Part shown: positions 17,418-26,889 of the stretch, piece after piece
Position numbering within the stretch: position 1 is the stretch's first letter
Layout of the letters: every line of letters starts with the position of its first letter
Assembly (NCBI RefSeq): GCF_004217415.1
Contig: NZ_SHLI01000001.1
Location: 1,958,501 to 2,022,500 of the forward strand
Source of the DNA: Spiribacter vilamensis
GTDB lineage: Bacteria; Pseudomonadota; Gammaproteobacteria; Nitrococcales; Nitrococcaceae
Reading direction: 5' to 3'
DNA length: 64,000 bases
The notes under the pieces: generated by a model
Seen by the model: only the letters and a program-made list of their open reading frames with translations
What the model was told of the DNA's origin: nothing
The model's database searches: none
Position numbers and translations under genes: made by a program

Positions 17418-19901
17418 ATGACCGCACAGGCATTCGATTTCGAAGTGACCGGGCTGAACTGCGGGGCCTGTGTTAACCGGGCCGAGCGGGCCATCCAGTC
17501 GGTGACCGGGGTGCAGACCGCGAGCGTCAACCTGTCGACGGCGAAGGCACAGGTGACCTTCGATGAGGGCAGTGATCCGGCGGCGGGGCTGACGCAGATC
17601 GGCAGCCAGCTCGATGATGCCGGTTATCCGCCGCGACATGAGGAGCTCACACTGGCACTCAGCGGGGTGACCTGCGGGGGCTGTATCCGCAATATCGAAA
17701 ACGCCCTCAACGCCCTGCCGGGGGTTCGCGAGGCCACCGCCAACCTGAGCATGAGTACCGCGCAGGTGGACTATCTGCCGGGCGCGGTGTCGGCGAGTGA
17801 CATGATCGCCGCCGTGGAGGCGGCGGGCTATGGTGCCGAGACGGTGGATGACGGCGCCGCTGCCGCGGACGACGGTAATGATGCCGCCACTCGTGAACAG
17901 GCGAAGCTGCGCCGGCGGGTGGGCATCGCCGCGGCGTTCGCGCTGCCCCTGGTGGTGATCGCCATGGGCCGACATGTACCCGGCGGCGCCGCCTGGTTCG
18001 GGCAGTGGCTGCCGGAGCGTGCCTGGATCGCCGTGGAGTGGCTGCTCGCCACCCCCATCGTGTTCTGGGCCGGGCTGGATTTCTTTCGCAAGGGCGTAAA
18101 GGAAATGCGCCATCGTGCGCCGGCGATGAGCAGCCTCGTGATGATCGGGGCGGGTTCCGCCTACGGCTATTCGTTGCTGGCACTGTTCGTGCCGGGGATC
18201 TTCCCGGCGGGCACGGCGGGTAGCTACTTCGAGGCGGCCGGTGTAATCGTCACCCTGATCCTGCTCGGCCGCTATCTCGAGCAGATCGCCCGCGGCCGGA
18301 CCTCGATGGCCATCAAGCGCCTGCTCGGCATGCAGGCCCGTACCGCCCGTGTCCTCCGTGACGGGGGCGCCGTCGAGGTCGATATCGACCGCGTCGAGTG
18401 GGGCGAGACGGTGATGGTCCGTCCGGGCGAGCGCATTCCGGTGGACGCCACCATCACCGAGGGCCAGTCCCGGGTGGACGAGTCGATGATCACCGGCGAG
18501 CCGGTCCCGGTAGCCAAGGCGGCGGGGGATCGGCTCGTGGCCGGGACGGTCAACGGCCAGGGCTCGCTGACCGCCAGCGTGACCGAGGTGGGCGGTGATA
18601 CGGTCCTCGCGCAGATCATCGGCATGGTCGAGAAGGCGCAGGCCGAGAAACCGCCGATCCAGCAGATGGCGGATCGCATCGCCGGCGTGTTCGTCCCGGT
18701 GGTGCTCGTCATTGCCCTGCTGACCGCTGCTATCTGGCTGACGGTCGGGCCTGAGCCGGTGCTCTCCTACGCCTTCGTCGCCACGGTGAGTGTCCTGCTG
18801 ATCGCCTGCCCCTGCGCGATGGGGCTCGCGACGCCCACGGCGGTGATGGTCGCGACCGGCAAGGGGGCCGAAAACGGCCTGTTGCTGCGCCGCGGCGCCG
18901 CCCTGGAGTCGCTGGCCCAGGCCGACACCATCGTGCTGGACAAGACCGGTACCCTCACCCTGGGCAGCCCGCAGCTCACCGACCTCGTGGTGCCGACCGG
19001 TGGCGAGGACGAGGCACTGGCGCTGATGGCCGCGGTGGAGGCCCACAGCGAGCATCCGCTGGGGCAGGCCCTGGTCGCGGCCGCCGAGTCACGCGGGCTT
19101 GCCGTGCCGACGGCCACCGACTTCGAGGCGGTCACCGGGTATGGTGTTCACGCCATGGTCGATGGGCGTTACGTCCACATCGGTGCCGCCCATTACATGG
19201 AGTGGCTGGGTGTTGCGACCGGCCCCGTGCAGGCCGAGGCGGCGCAGTTGATGCAGGCGGCGAAAACGCCGATCTTTGCTGCCGTCGACGGCCAGCTGCT
19301 GGGTGTGGCGGCGGTTGCCGATCCGCCGCGCCCGGAGAGCCGGGCCGTGATCGCGGCACTCCGCGGTCAGGGCCTGCGCGTGGCCATGGTGACCGGTGAC
19401 GAGGCCGCGACCGCCAATGCGCTGGCGAAACAGCTGGGCATCGACGAGGTGATGGCCGGGGTGCTCCCGGATGGCAAGGCCCGCGAGGTCGAGCGCCTGC
19501 AGGGCGAGGGCCGTCGAGTGGCGTTTGTTGGTGATGGCATCAACGATGCCCCCGCCCTGGCCCGGGCGGATGTGGGCATGGCCATCGGTACCGGCACCGA
19601 CGTGGCCATCGAGGCCGGCGATGTGGTGCTGATGCGTGCCGACCTCAATGGCCTGCTCAACGCGGTGGCGCTGGCGCGCCGGACCCATCGCACGATCAAG
19701 GGCAACTTTATCTGGGCCTATGGCTACAACGTGCTGCTGATCCCGGTGGCGGCGGGGCTGTTGTTCCCGCTGACCGGCTGGCTGCTCAACCCCATGGCGG
19801 CGGCCGCGGCGATGAGCCTGTCGAGCCTGTTCGTACTGACCAATTCACTGCGCCTGCGGCGGTTCCAGCCATCGCCAGCGGTAACGGAGACCGGATTATG
19901 A
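17418..19901 (+). CDS. copA: Copper(I)-exporting P1B-type ATPase
   Basis: Copper efflux ATPase of 827 residues. Two N-terminal heavy-metal domains carry GLNCGACV (C15, C18) and GVTCGGCI (C86, C89). The membrane metal site is CPC ([12 protein letters not shown], about residue 461). DKTGTLT (about 507) holds the phosphorylated aspartate, SEHPLGQAL the HP motif, and GDGINDAP (about 706) the hinge. The closing helices show YN and the MxxSS pattern ([20 protein letters not shown]), which define Cu(I) ATPases. The promoter has CueR-type geometry. The stop overlaps the CsoR-family gene (ATGA), so both are co-transcribed. Confidence 0.97.
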   Translation: MTAQAFDFEVTGLNCGACVNRAERAIQSVTGVQTASVNLSTAKAQVTFDEGSDPAAGLTQIGSQLDDAGYPPRHEELTLALSGVTCGGCIRNIENALNALPGVREATANLSMSTAQVDYLPGAVSASDMIAAVEAAGYGAETVDDGAAAADDGNDAATREQAKLRRRVGIAAAFALPLVVIAMGRHVPGGAAWFGQWLPERAWIAVEWLLATPIVFWAGLDFFRKGVKEMRHRAPAMSSLVMIGAGSAYGYSLLALFVPGIFPAGTAGSYFEAAGVIVTLILLGRYLEQIARGRTSMAIKRLLGMQARTARVLRDGGAVEVDIDRVEWGETVMVRPGERIPVDATITEGQSRVDESMITGEPVPVAKAAGDRLVAGTVNGQGSLTASVTEVGGDTVLAQIIGMVEKAQAEKPPIQQMADRIAGVFVPVVLVIALLTAAIWLTVGPEPVLSYAFVATVSVLLIACPCAMGLATPTAVMVATGKGAENGLLLRRGAALESLAQADTIVLDKTGTLTLGSPQLTDLVVPTGGEDEALALMAAVEAHSEHPLGQALVAAAESRGLAVPTATDFEAVTGYGVHAMVDGRYVHIGAAHYMEWLGVATGPVQAEAAQLMQAAKTPIFAAVDGQLLGVAAVADPPRPESRAVIAALRGQGLRVAMVTGDEAATANALAKQLGIDEVMAGVLPDGKAREVERLQGEGRRVAFVGDGINDAPALARADVGMAIGTGTDVAIEAGDVVLMRADLNGLLNAVALARRTHRTIKGNFIWAYGYNVLLIPVAAGLLFPLTGWLLNPMAAAAAMSLSSLFVLTNSLRLRRFQPSPAVTETGL

Positions 19902-20194
19902 GCGACTCCACCGAAGACTGCCATCTTGCCCTGGACCCGGCGGTCCGCGATGCGGCCCGCCAGCGACTGGCCTCGATCCGTGGCCACGTGGAGGGAATCG
20001 TGCGCATGCTCGAGCGCGAGGATGTCTACTGCGTGGACGTGCTACGGCAGCTGAAGGCGGTCGACGGCGCGCTGGAGAAGGTGGGCGATACAGTCCTGCG
20101 CAGCCACCTCCACCATCACGTCACCAGCGCCCGCGAGCGCGGTGATGCCGACGTCATCGTCGATGAGCTCATGGAGATCATGAAGTACCGCTAA
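19898..20194 (+). CDS. csoR: CsoR/RcnR/FrmR-family metal-sensing repressor
   Basis: A 98-residue all-helical repressor of the CsoR family. The expected ligand positions, by spacing from C45, are C45, H70 and H74: Cys-His-His rather than the Cys-His-Cys of classical CsoR. Thermus CsoR also has Cys-His-His and senses copper, while RcnR uses Cys-His-His for nickel and cobalt, so the metal is not settled by sequence alone. C8-H9 near the N-terminus could add ligands. The ATG overlaps the copA stop, which favours copper. Its last 17 bp overlap the end of the convergent pat gene. Confidence 0.85.
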   Translation: MSDSTEDCHLALDPAVRDAARQRLASIRGHVEGIVRMLEREDVYCVDVLRQLKAVDGALEKVGDTVLRSHLHHHVTSARERGDADVIVDELMEIMKYR

Positions 20195-22910
20195 CGGCGC
20201 CGGATTGAAGCGGCAGGGTGACCCGCATGATGTCGCGATCGTCGGCATCGGTGTGCTGACTGAAGCCCAGGTTTTTGCAGAGCGTGAGCATGGCCTGGTT
20301 CTCGCGCAGGACATCGCCCTCGATCTCGCCAATGCCGCGATCGCGGGCATAGTCGATGACATGCTCCATCAACAGCCGGCCGAGGCCCTGGCGGGTCAGG
20401 TCATGGCGCACGATGATGGAGTACTCCGCCTTCTCGTCGTCCGGATCGGCGTGGATGTGCACCGCGCCGTAGAGCTCCGCTTCGCCCGGCACCTTGTCGG
20501 AGTCGGTGATGATCAGCGCCATCTCGCGGTTGTAGTCGATCTGCGTGAACCGGGCCGCGGCCATGTGGCTCATCTGCTTCATCGGCGCGAAAAACCGCAG
20601 CCGGATCTGCTCCGGGGTGAGATGGGCGAAGGCGCGGTGCAGTGCCGGCTCGTCCTCGGGAACGATCGGCCGGAGCAGGTACTCGACGCCATCATCGGCG
20701 ACCACCGTTTTCTCCAGCTTGCGCGGATAGGGCCGGATGGCCAGCCGCCGGGTCCCGGTGCCGTTCTCGCCGATCCGGATCCGTGCATCAAGGGCCACGA
20801 CGCCATCCGCGGAGGCCAGCAGCGGATTGATGTCGAGTTCCTTGATCCGCGAGATGTCCGCGGCGATCTGCGCGATGCGGGTCAGGGTCAGGGCGATTGC
20901 CTCCATATCCGCGGGCTTGCGGTCGCGATAGCCCTGGAGCTGGCGATAGACCCGGGTGCGGGTGATCATGTCGCTGGCGAGCTTCATGTTGAGCGGCGGC
21001 AGGGCGAGGGACTGGTCCTGGATCACCTCGACGGCGGTGCCCCCCTGACCGAACAGCACCACCGGCCCGAACTGGGCATCCTCGGTAAACCCGGCGATCA
21101 GCTCCCAGGCCCCGGCCCGCTTGACCATGGGCTGGACGCTGAAACCCTGTAGATCGGCGTTGGGATAGGTCTCCGCGACCCGGCGCTGCATGGCCTCCGC
21201 GGCGCGGTGAACCGCGTCGGCATCGTCGAGATCGAGCGCCACGCCACCGACATCGCTCTTGTGCGTGATGTCCCTGGAGAGGATCTTGATCGCCGCCGGA
21301 TAACCCAGTCGATCGGCGGCGGCCGCCGCCGCTGCCGGCGACTCGGCGACCTCGGTGGAGACGATCTCGATGCCGAACGCGGCGAGCAGCTGCTTGGCCT
21401 CCGGCTCACTCAGTATCTCGCGGTCTTCCGCGGCCGCCTGTTCAACCAGGCGATTGGCGGTCTCGTAATCCGGTGTGAACAGCTCCGGCACCGAGGGTGG
21501 CGTCTGCAGCAGCTGATCCTGGTTACGCCGGTACTCGACCATGTGCATGAACGCGCGCACGGCCGCCTCGGGGGTGTTGTAGCTGGGAATCGCCGCCTCC
21601 GAGAAACGCCGCCGGGCATGCTGCGCGGTATGCTCACCGACCCAGCAGGTGAGCAGTTTTGGCTGCTTGTCCCGGCGGCTCCGGCGTGTCTGTTGCCGGT
21701 CCTGCTCGGCGATGACGGCCTCGGCGGCGTCGATGCTGTCGGAGATGGCGGTGGGGCAGTTCAGCACGAGGACGGCATCGGCCGCATCGCTGTCCGCCAT
21801 GATCGACAGGGCATCGGCATAGCGCTTGCCGGGGGCGTCGCCGATGATGTCCACTGGGTTGCCGTGCGACCAGGTCGGCGGCAGTATCTCGTTGAGGGCT
21901 TGTACCGTCTCGTCCGACAGGGTTGCCAGTTCGCCGCCGTGACCGATCAGGGCATCGGTGGCGAGCACGCCGATCCCGCCACCGTTGGTGAGGATCGCAA
22001 GCCGGTCGCCATTCGGGGTGCCGGTGGTGGCGAGTGTCTCCACCGCCGCGAACAACTCGCCGAGGGTGTCCACCCGCAGCATGCCGGCACGCCGGAAGGC
22101 GGCATCGTAGACCTTGTCCGAACCCGCGAGGGCACCGGTGTGCGAGGCCGCGGCCTGGGCGCTCGCCGCGTGACGGCCCGACTTAACCACGATCACGGGT
22201 TTCATGCGCGCCGCCGCCCGGGCCGCCGACATGAACTTGCGGGCATCGGTAATGGCCTCCGCGTAGAGCAGGATGGCCTTGGTGTCGGGATCGTTCGCGA
22301 GGTAGTCGATGGTATCGCCAAAGTCGACATCGGCCATGTCGCCGAGCGAGATCATGTGCGAAAAGCCGATCCCGCGGCGCTCCGCCCAGTCGAGCACGGA
22401 GGTGACAATGGCGCCGGACTGGGTGACGAAGGCGAGCCGCCCCTTGGGCGGTGCCAGGTGGGCGAAGCTCGCGTTGAGGCCGAAGCCGGGCACCAGGATG
22501 CCCAGGCAGTTGGGGCCGATAATGCGCGTCAGGTATGGCCGCGCCGCATCCAGCGCCTGCTGTCGCAGTTCCATGCCCTCGGCGTCATCGCCCTCGCCAA
22601 AGCCCGCGGTGATCACCACGACGCCACGGGTTCCGCGCTCGGCGAGCTGGCGGACCACGTCCGGCACCGTCTTGGGCGGCGTGCAGACCACCGCCAGGTC
22701 CGGCGTCACGGGCAGATCGGCAATGTCCTTGTAGCTGAGCACGCCCTCGATGGACTGGTGCTTGGGATTGACCGGCATGATCGGCCCGTCGAAGCCCCCG
22801 TTGAACAGGTTGCGTGCCAGCACCGCACCCACGGACCCGGGCCGTCGGCTGGCGCCGACAATGGCAATGGAGCGGGGCTTGAAGAGGGCGTCGAGGTTAC
22901 GGACAGTCAT
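20178..22910 (-). CDS. Pat-type acyl-CoA synthetase/GNAT protein acetyltransferase
   Basis: A 910-residue fusion. Residues 1-140 are a CoA-binding Rossmann domain (FKPRSIAIVGASRRPGSVG), 150-460 the succinyl-CoA-ligase-like domains, about 490-710 an ATP-grasp domain, and about 740-890 a GNAT acetyltransferase (RQGLGRLLMEHVIDYARDRG). The family includes enterobacterial Pat/YfiQ, which acetylates and silences acetyl-CoA synthetase and other enzymes. The synthetase part keeps H257 (ASHTGALAGSD), the residue phosphorylated in ADP-forming acetyl-CoA synthetases, so acid-thiol ligase activity is possible. The ATG is at 22910; promoter elements and a perfect dyad lie just upstream. Confidence 0.9.
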   Translation of the reverse strand: MTVRNLDALFKPRSIAIVGASRRPGSVGAVLARNLFNGGFDGPIMPVNPKHQSIEGVLSYKDIADLPVTPDLAVVCTPPKTVPDVVRQLAERGTRGVVVITAGFGEGDDAEGMELRQQALDAARPYLTRIIGPNCLGILVPGFGLNASFAHLAPPKGRLAFVTQSGAIVTSVLDWAERRGIGFSHMISLGDMADVDFGDTIDYLANDPDTKAILLYAEAITDARKFMSAARAAARMKPVIVVKSGRHAASAQAAASHTGALAGSDKVYDAAFRRAGMLRVDTLGELFAAVETLATTGTPNGDRLAILTNGGGIGVLATDALIGHGGELATLSDETVQALNEILPPTWSHGNPVDIIGDAPGKRYADALSIMADSDAADAVLVLNCPTAISDSIDAAEAVIAEQDRQQTRRSRRDKQPKLLTCWVGEHTAQHARRRFSEAAIPSYNTPEAAVRAFMHMVEYRRNQDQLLQTPPSVPELFTPDYETANRLVEQAAAEDREILSEPEAKQLLAAFGIEIVSTEVAESPAAAAAAADRLGYPAAIKILSRDITHKSDVGGVALDLDDADAVHRAAEAMQRRVAETYPNADLQGFSVQPMVKRAGAWELIAGFTEDAQFGPVVLFGQGGTAVEVIQDQSLALPPLNMKLASDMITRTRVYRQLQGYRDRKPADMEAIALTLTRIAQIAADISRIKELDINPLLASADGVVALDARIRIGENGTGTRRLAIRPYPRKLEKTVVADDGVEYLLRPIVPEDEPALHRAFAHLTPEQIRLRFFAPMKQMSHMAAARFTQIDYNREMALIITDSDKVPGEAELYGAVHIHADPDDEKAEYSIIVRHDLTRQGLGRLLMEHVIDYARDRGIGEIEGDVLRENQAMLTLCKNLGFSQHTDADDRDIMRVTLPLQSGAVSGTS

Positions 22911-22933
22911 CGGGTGATACTCCTGCTGCGATC

Positions 22934-22954
22934 ATGTTGCACAGCAACATTGTA
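22934..22954 (-). promoter_or_regulatory. pat -10 element with overlapping perfect dyad
   Basis: On the minus strand TACAAT (plus bases 22949-22954) is a good -10 for the pat gene, 38 bp upstream of its ATG. ATGTTGC-ACA-GCAACAT (22934-22950) is a perfect 7-bp inverted repeat that overlaps the end of the -10 and the expected start point, as a repressor operator would. No good -35 is visible, so an activator may be needed. The protein that binds is unknown. Confidence 0.5.
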
Positions 22955-23037
22955 ACGCAGGAAGACCGGACCGTTGTGACTGAGTGGACTACCCGATGTG
23001 GCCGACAGGCATGGCCGACCACTCGGGGACGTCGCAG

Positions 23038-24699
23038 TCAGCGCTGGTGCGTCTGCCAGTTCGCCGCCTCGTACCAGGGCTGGGGGTCGTACTCGCTGTC
23101 CCGGCCGCGGATACGGTCGGCGAGCTTCTCGGCGATCATGATCGTGGGCGCGTTCAGATTGCCGGTGGTGATCCGCGGCATGATCGATGCGTCGATCACC
23201 CGCAGGGCGGCAACCCCATGCACCCGGCCGTCACCGTCAACCACCGCCTCGGCGTCATCGCTTTTGCCCATGCGGCAGGTGCCGCTGGGGTGATAGGCGC
23301 TCTCGCCATGGGCGCGGACCCAGGCATCGATATCCGCATCGCTCTGTACCTCGGGACCGGGCGACAGCGGCCGGTCGCGGAACCGGTCCATGGGCGACTG
23401 CTCGATCACCTCGCGGGTGAGGCGAACGGCATCGCGCATCTCGCGGCGATCCCGCTCGGTGGCCATGTAGTTGAACACGATCCGCGGAGCGGCGGTCGGA
23501 TCGGCGCTGTCCAGGGTGACACGGCCGCGGCTTTCCGGGCGCATGGGGCCGACATGGGCCTGGAAGCCGTGGCAGTCGGCGGAGACGCTCCCGTCATAGC
23601 TGAGCGCGATGGGCATGAAGTGGTACTGCAGGTTGGGGTAGGGGATGCCCGCCTCGCTGCGGATGAAGCCGCCCGATTCGAAATGGTTGGTGGCGCCCAG
23701 TCCGCCGCGCGTGGTCAGCCACTGTATGCCGATCCGCGCCTGGTTCCAGGGCTTGAGGGCACTGAACAGGGTGATCGGCTCGCGACAGGCATACTGCACG
23801 TAGACCTCGAGGTGGTCCTGGAGGTTGTCGCCCACGCCAGGCAGATCCTGCCGGACGTCGAGGCCCAGCTCCTGCAGCGTCGTGGCGGGACCGATCCCCG
23901 AGCGCATCAGGATCTGCGGTGAATTGATCGCCCCCGCGCAGAGCAGGACCTCCTGATCGGTGCGGGCCTCGCGCGTCTCGCCGCGATAGCGGTAGCGCAC
24001 GCCGGTGGCGCGATCACCGTCCAGCAACAGGATCTCGGTCAGTGCCCGGGTGCGCACGGTCAGGTTGGCGCGCCGCATGGCGGGGCGCAGATAGGCGTTG
24101 GCCGTCGACCAGCGCACACCATTGTGCGTGGTCATGAACATGGGTCCGAAGCCTTCCTGCTGGTAGCCGTTCATGTCCTCGGTCTCGGGGTAGCCCGCCG
24201 CCACGCCGGCATCCACGAAGGCCCGGTAGAGCGGGTTGCGCATGGCCCCGGTGGTGACGTGCAGTGGTCCGTCGCCGCCGTGATAGGCGTTACCGCCCTG
24301 GTCGAACGCCTCGGCGCGGCGGAAGTAGGGCAGTACCTTCGAGTAGCGCCATTCCTCGAGACCGAAATCATCGGCCCAGCCCTCGTAGTCCAGCGCGTTG
24401 CCGCGCACGTAGGCCATGCCGTTGATGGACGACGAGCCCCCGAGGACATGGCCGCGCGGGCAGTCCATGCGGCGGTTGTCCATGCTCGGTTCGGGCTCGG
24501 TGGCATAGCCCCAGTTGTAGCGCTTGCTGCCCATGGGCTTGTCGAAGGCCGATGGCATGTGGATCCACAGGCTGTAATCCATGGGTCCGGCCTCGAGCAG
24601 CAGGACCCGGCAGTCGGGATCCTCCGTAAGGCGGCTGGCGAGCACGGCGCCGGCCGATCCGGCACCGATGATGATGTAGTCGAAGGTTTCGGTCTGCAT
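23038..24699 (-). CDS. betA: Choline dehydrogenase
   Basis: GMC-family flavoprotein of 553 residues that oxidises choline to betaine aldehyde at the membrane. The FAD-binding motif is at the N-terminus ([18 protein letters not shown]), the GMC signatures follow ([37 protein letters not shown]), and the catalytic-histidine region ends the protein (HPSGTCRMG, then [19 protein letters not shown]). Third gene of betIBA, 15 bp after betB. With BetB it makes the osmoprotectant glycine betaine. Confidence 0.95.
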   Translation of the reverse strand: MQTETFDYIIIGAGSAGAVLASRLTEDPDCRVLLLEAGPMDYSLWIHMPSAFDKPMGSKRYNWGYATEPEPSMDNRRMDCPRGHVLGGSSSINGMAYVRGNALDYEGWADDFGLEEWRYSKVLPYFRRAEAFDQGGNAYHGGDGPLHVTTGAMRNPLYRAFVDAGVAAGYPETEDMNGYQQEGFGPMFMTTHNGVRWSTANAYLRPAMRRANLTVRTRALTEILLLDGDRATGVRYRYRGETREARTDQEVLLCAGAINSPQILMRSGIGPATTLQELGLDVRQDLPGVGDNLQDHLEVYVQYACREPITLFSALKPWNQARIGIQWLTTRGGLGATNHFESGGFIRSEAGIPYPNLQYHFMPIALSYDGSVSADCHGFQAHVGPMRPESRGRVTLDSADPTAAPRIVFNYMATERDRREMRDAVRLTREVIEQSPMDRFRDRPLSPGPEVQSDADIDAWVRAHGESAYHPSGTCRMGKSDDAEAVVDGDGRVHGVAALRVIDASIMPRITTGNLNAPTIMIAEKLADRIRGRDSEYDPQPWYEAANWQTHQR

Positions 24700-24714
24700 A
24701 CGCGGTTTCCGTTC

Positions 24715-26181
24715 TCAGTAGGGGGCATCGACGCCGGTGGTGGCGACGAACACGCTTTTCAGCTGGCTGTAGTGATCGAGGGCGTGGCGGCTGTTCTCGC
24801 GGCCGATCCCCGACTGGCGCATGCCGCCGAACGGCATCTCGATGGGGGTCAGGTTGTAGTGGTTAACCCAGATGACCCCCGCCTTCACCGCCGCGGCGAC
24901 CCGGTGGGCACGCCGCAGATCGTTGGTGAACACGCCGCCGGCGAGGCCGTAGGGTGTGTCGTTGGCGCGGCGGATGACCTCGGCCTCGTCGTCGAATGGC
25001 AGGATGGTCATCACCGGGCCGAAGATCTCCTCGCGGGCGATGACGCAGTCGTCGTCCTCCACCCGGAACACCGCCGGTGACAGGAACGTGCCGCCGTCGC
25101 AGCCATCAACCGCGACCGGCTCGCCGCCGATCAGTCGCTGCGCGCCGGCGGCCTCGCCGCGGCGGATGAAATCGAGCACATGATCGCGGTGCGCCGGCGA
25201 GATCAGCGCCCCGATGTCGGTGGCGGGGTCGGCCGGGTCGCCGATCCGCAGTCGCCGCGTGCGGGCCAGGACCCGCTCGATGAAGGCGTCGATGACCGAC
25301 GTATGGACATAGACCCGGGTGCCGTTGGTGCAGATCTCGCCCTGGGTGTAGAAGTTGCCAAGCAGCGCGCCGGAGACGGCATCGTCGAGTGCGGCATCAT
25401 CGAACACGATCAGCGGCGACTTGCCGCCTAGCTCCATCGTGACGGCCTTGAGGGTCTCGGCGGCATCGCGCATCACCGCCCTGCCGGTGCCCACCTCGCC
25501 GGTCAGCGATATCTTGTCGATATCCGGATGCCGGGTCAGTGCCTGGCCGGTCTCCGCCGCGCCCTGGACGACGTTGAAAAGCCCCGGTGGCAGACCCGCC
25601 TCGGCGAGAATCTCTGCGAGTCGTAGCGCCGACAGCGGAGTCAGCTCGGCGGGCTTGAAGACCATGGCGTTGCCGGCTGCGAGTGCCGGTGCGGTCTTCC
25701 AGGCGGCGATCTGCAGCGGGTAATTCCAGGCGCCGATGCCGCCGCAGACCCCTAGCGGCTCGGGGCGGGTATAGAAAAAACCGCCCTCCACCGTCTGGTA
25801 TTCCCCCTGCAGGCTGGCCGCCTGTCCGGCGAAGTACTCGAGGCAGTCCGCCGCCGAGTCGACATCCGCCTCCGGGGTTTCGGCGATGGGTTTGCCGCCG
25901 TCGAGGCACTCCAGCCGGGCAAGCTCGTCGCGGTGCTCGCGCACGGCGGCGGCGGCCCGTGACAGGATCCGGCCGCGCTCGACGCCGGGGCGCGCGGCCC
26001 ACTCCACCTGCGCCGCGCGGGCGCTGCGAACGGCATCGTCGACGTCACTGGCATCGGCCTCGGCGACCCGTGCCAGGACCGCGCCGGTCGCCGGGTTGAG
26101 GGTCTCGAAGCGTTGCTGGCGGTGGCTGTCGACGGCGGTGTTGTCGATCCACAGCAGCCGGTCAGGCGGATTGTTGGGCAT
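24715..26181 (-). CDS. betB: Betaine aldehyde dehydrogenase
   Basis: Aldehyde dehydrogenase of 488 residues, NAD(P)-dependent, oxidising betaine aldehyde to glycine betaine. Catalytic features: the glutamate in TMELGGKSPLIVFDDA, the nucleophile cysteine in QGEICTNGTRVYV, and the cofactor loop FTGEVGTGRAVM (here SLTGEVGTGRAV). Its first 20 bp overlap the end of betI, so translation is coupled. The assignment over other ALDHs rests on sequence style and on its place between betI and betA. Confidence 0.95.
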   Translation of the reverse strand: MPNNPPDRLLWIDNTAVDSHRQQRFETLNPATGAVLARVAEADASDVDDAVRSARAAQVEWAARPGVERGRILSRAAAAVREHRDELARLECLDGGKPIAETPEADVDSAADCLEYFAGQAASLQGEYQTVEGGFFYTRPEPLGVCGGIGAWNYPLQIAAWKTAPALAAGNAMVFKPAELTPLSALRLAEILAEAGLPPGLFNVVQGAAETGQALTRHPDIDKISLTGEVGTGRAVMRDAAETLKAVTMELGGKSPLIVFDDAALDDAVSGALLGNFYTQGEICTNGTRVYVHTSVIDAFIERVLARTRRLRIGDPADPATDIGALISPAHRDHVLDFIRRGEAAGAQRLIGGEPVAVDGCDGGTFLSPAVFRVEDDDCVIAREEIFGPVMTILPFDDEAEVIRRANDTPYGLAGGVFTNDLRRAHRVAAAVKAGVIWVNHYNLTPIEMPFGGMRQSGIGRENSRHALDHYSQLKSVFVATTGVDAPY

Positions 26182-26773
26182 GTTGGTCTCCGGTCAGTGC
26201 ATGGAGTTCGGAATCGAGGTAGCGGTGCGCCTGGGCGCGGGCGGCATCGACATCGAGGCCACCGGTACGCAGGCTTGCCCGCAGCCACAGGCCGTCGATC
26301 ATCACCCCCAGGCCTTCGGCGAGCTCGATCGCGTCGCGGCGGGGCAGAAAGGCCGCCAGGTTGTGCGTGAGATTGCTCTGCAACCGGCGGGTGACGACGT
26401 TCTGGATACGCGCAAGGGCGGGCACATGGTTGACCTGCGCCCAGAACGACAGCCACGAGCTGACGATGACCTTGCCGGACTGGCTGGCGGCGAAATTGGC
26501 GTCGATGATGGCCCTGACGCGGGGCAGGCCGATCGCCGTGCCGGCGCGGGCGCTGCCGTACTCGCGCCCCAGCGAGCGAACCAGCGACAGGTACGTCGCG
26601 GCAAGCAACTGGCGCTTGTCGCCGAAGTAGTGGGCCACCAGTCCGGGCGATATCCCCGCCTGCTGGCCGACGCGGCCCAGCGTGGTCGCCTGCAGTCCCT
26701 GATCGTGGATTACCTGCAGCGTCGCCTCGATCAGTTGCCGCCGGCGCACTGTCTCCATCCCTTTTCGCGCCAT
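26162..26773 (-). CDS. betI: Choline-responsive repressor BetI (TetR family)
   Basis: TetR-family repressor of 203 residues. The ATG at 26773 gives MARKGMETVRRRQLIEATL, matching the start of known BetI; an upstream start at 26830 would lie in the operator. The helix-turn-helix reads ATTLGRVGQQAGISPGLVAHYFGDK (residues about 28-52), and the ligand domain has the BetI-like SWLSFWAQVNHVPALARIQ and DGLWLRASL stretches. Choline is the expected inducer. A 20-bp palindrome at 26815-26834 between it and the divergent choline-binding gene is its likely operator. Confidence 0.93.
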   Translation of the reverse strand: MARKGMETVRRRQLIEATLQVIHDQGLQATTLGRVGQQAGISPGLVAHYFGDKRQLLAATYLSLVRSLGREYGSARAGTAIGLPRVRAIIDANFAASQSGKVIVSSWLSFWAQVNHVPALARIQNVVTRRLQSNLTHNLAAFLPRRDAIELAEGLGVMIDGLWLRASLRTGGLDVDAARAQAHRYLDSELHALTGDQHAQQSA

Positions 26774-26801
26774 GAGCCGTTTCCTCTGGTTGGTGGACGC
26801 C

Positions 26802-26830
26802 AGTCTAGGCGTTATTGATTGACCGCTCAA
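26802..26830 (-). promoter_or_regulatory. betIBA promoter
   Basis: On the minus strand TTGAGC (plus bases 26825-26830), 17 bp, then TAGACT (26802-26807) form a good promoter for betI, whose ATG is at 26773. The -35 lies inside the BetI operator, which fits simple repression. Confidence 0.6.
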
Positions 26831-26834
26831 TCAA
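26815..26834. promoter_or_regulatory. BetI operator
   Basis: TTGATTGA-CCGC-TCAATCAA is a perfect 8-bp inverted repeat with a 4-base centre between betI and the divergent choline-binding gene. It resembles the known Escherichia coli bet operator (an ATTGAACGTCCAAT-type dyad). It covers the -35 of betI and lies 56 bp before the ATG of the binding protein, so it can control both directions. Confidence 0.85.
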
Positions 26835-26889
26835 CATTGTGGTCAGCTTGAGCGTGCTCAATTCGAGTCCGAAATCTTCTGGAGCTTTT

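Noticed and set aside
26815..26889. Longer start for the choline-binding protein at 26815
   Set aside because: It would place the BetI operator inside the coding sequence and bury the signal peptide; the ATG at 26890 has a ribosome-binding site and a clean signal peptide.
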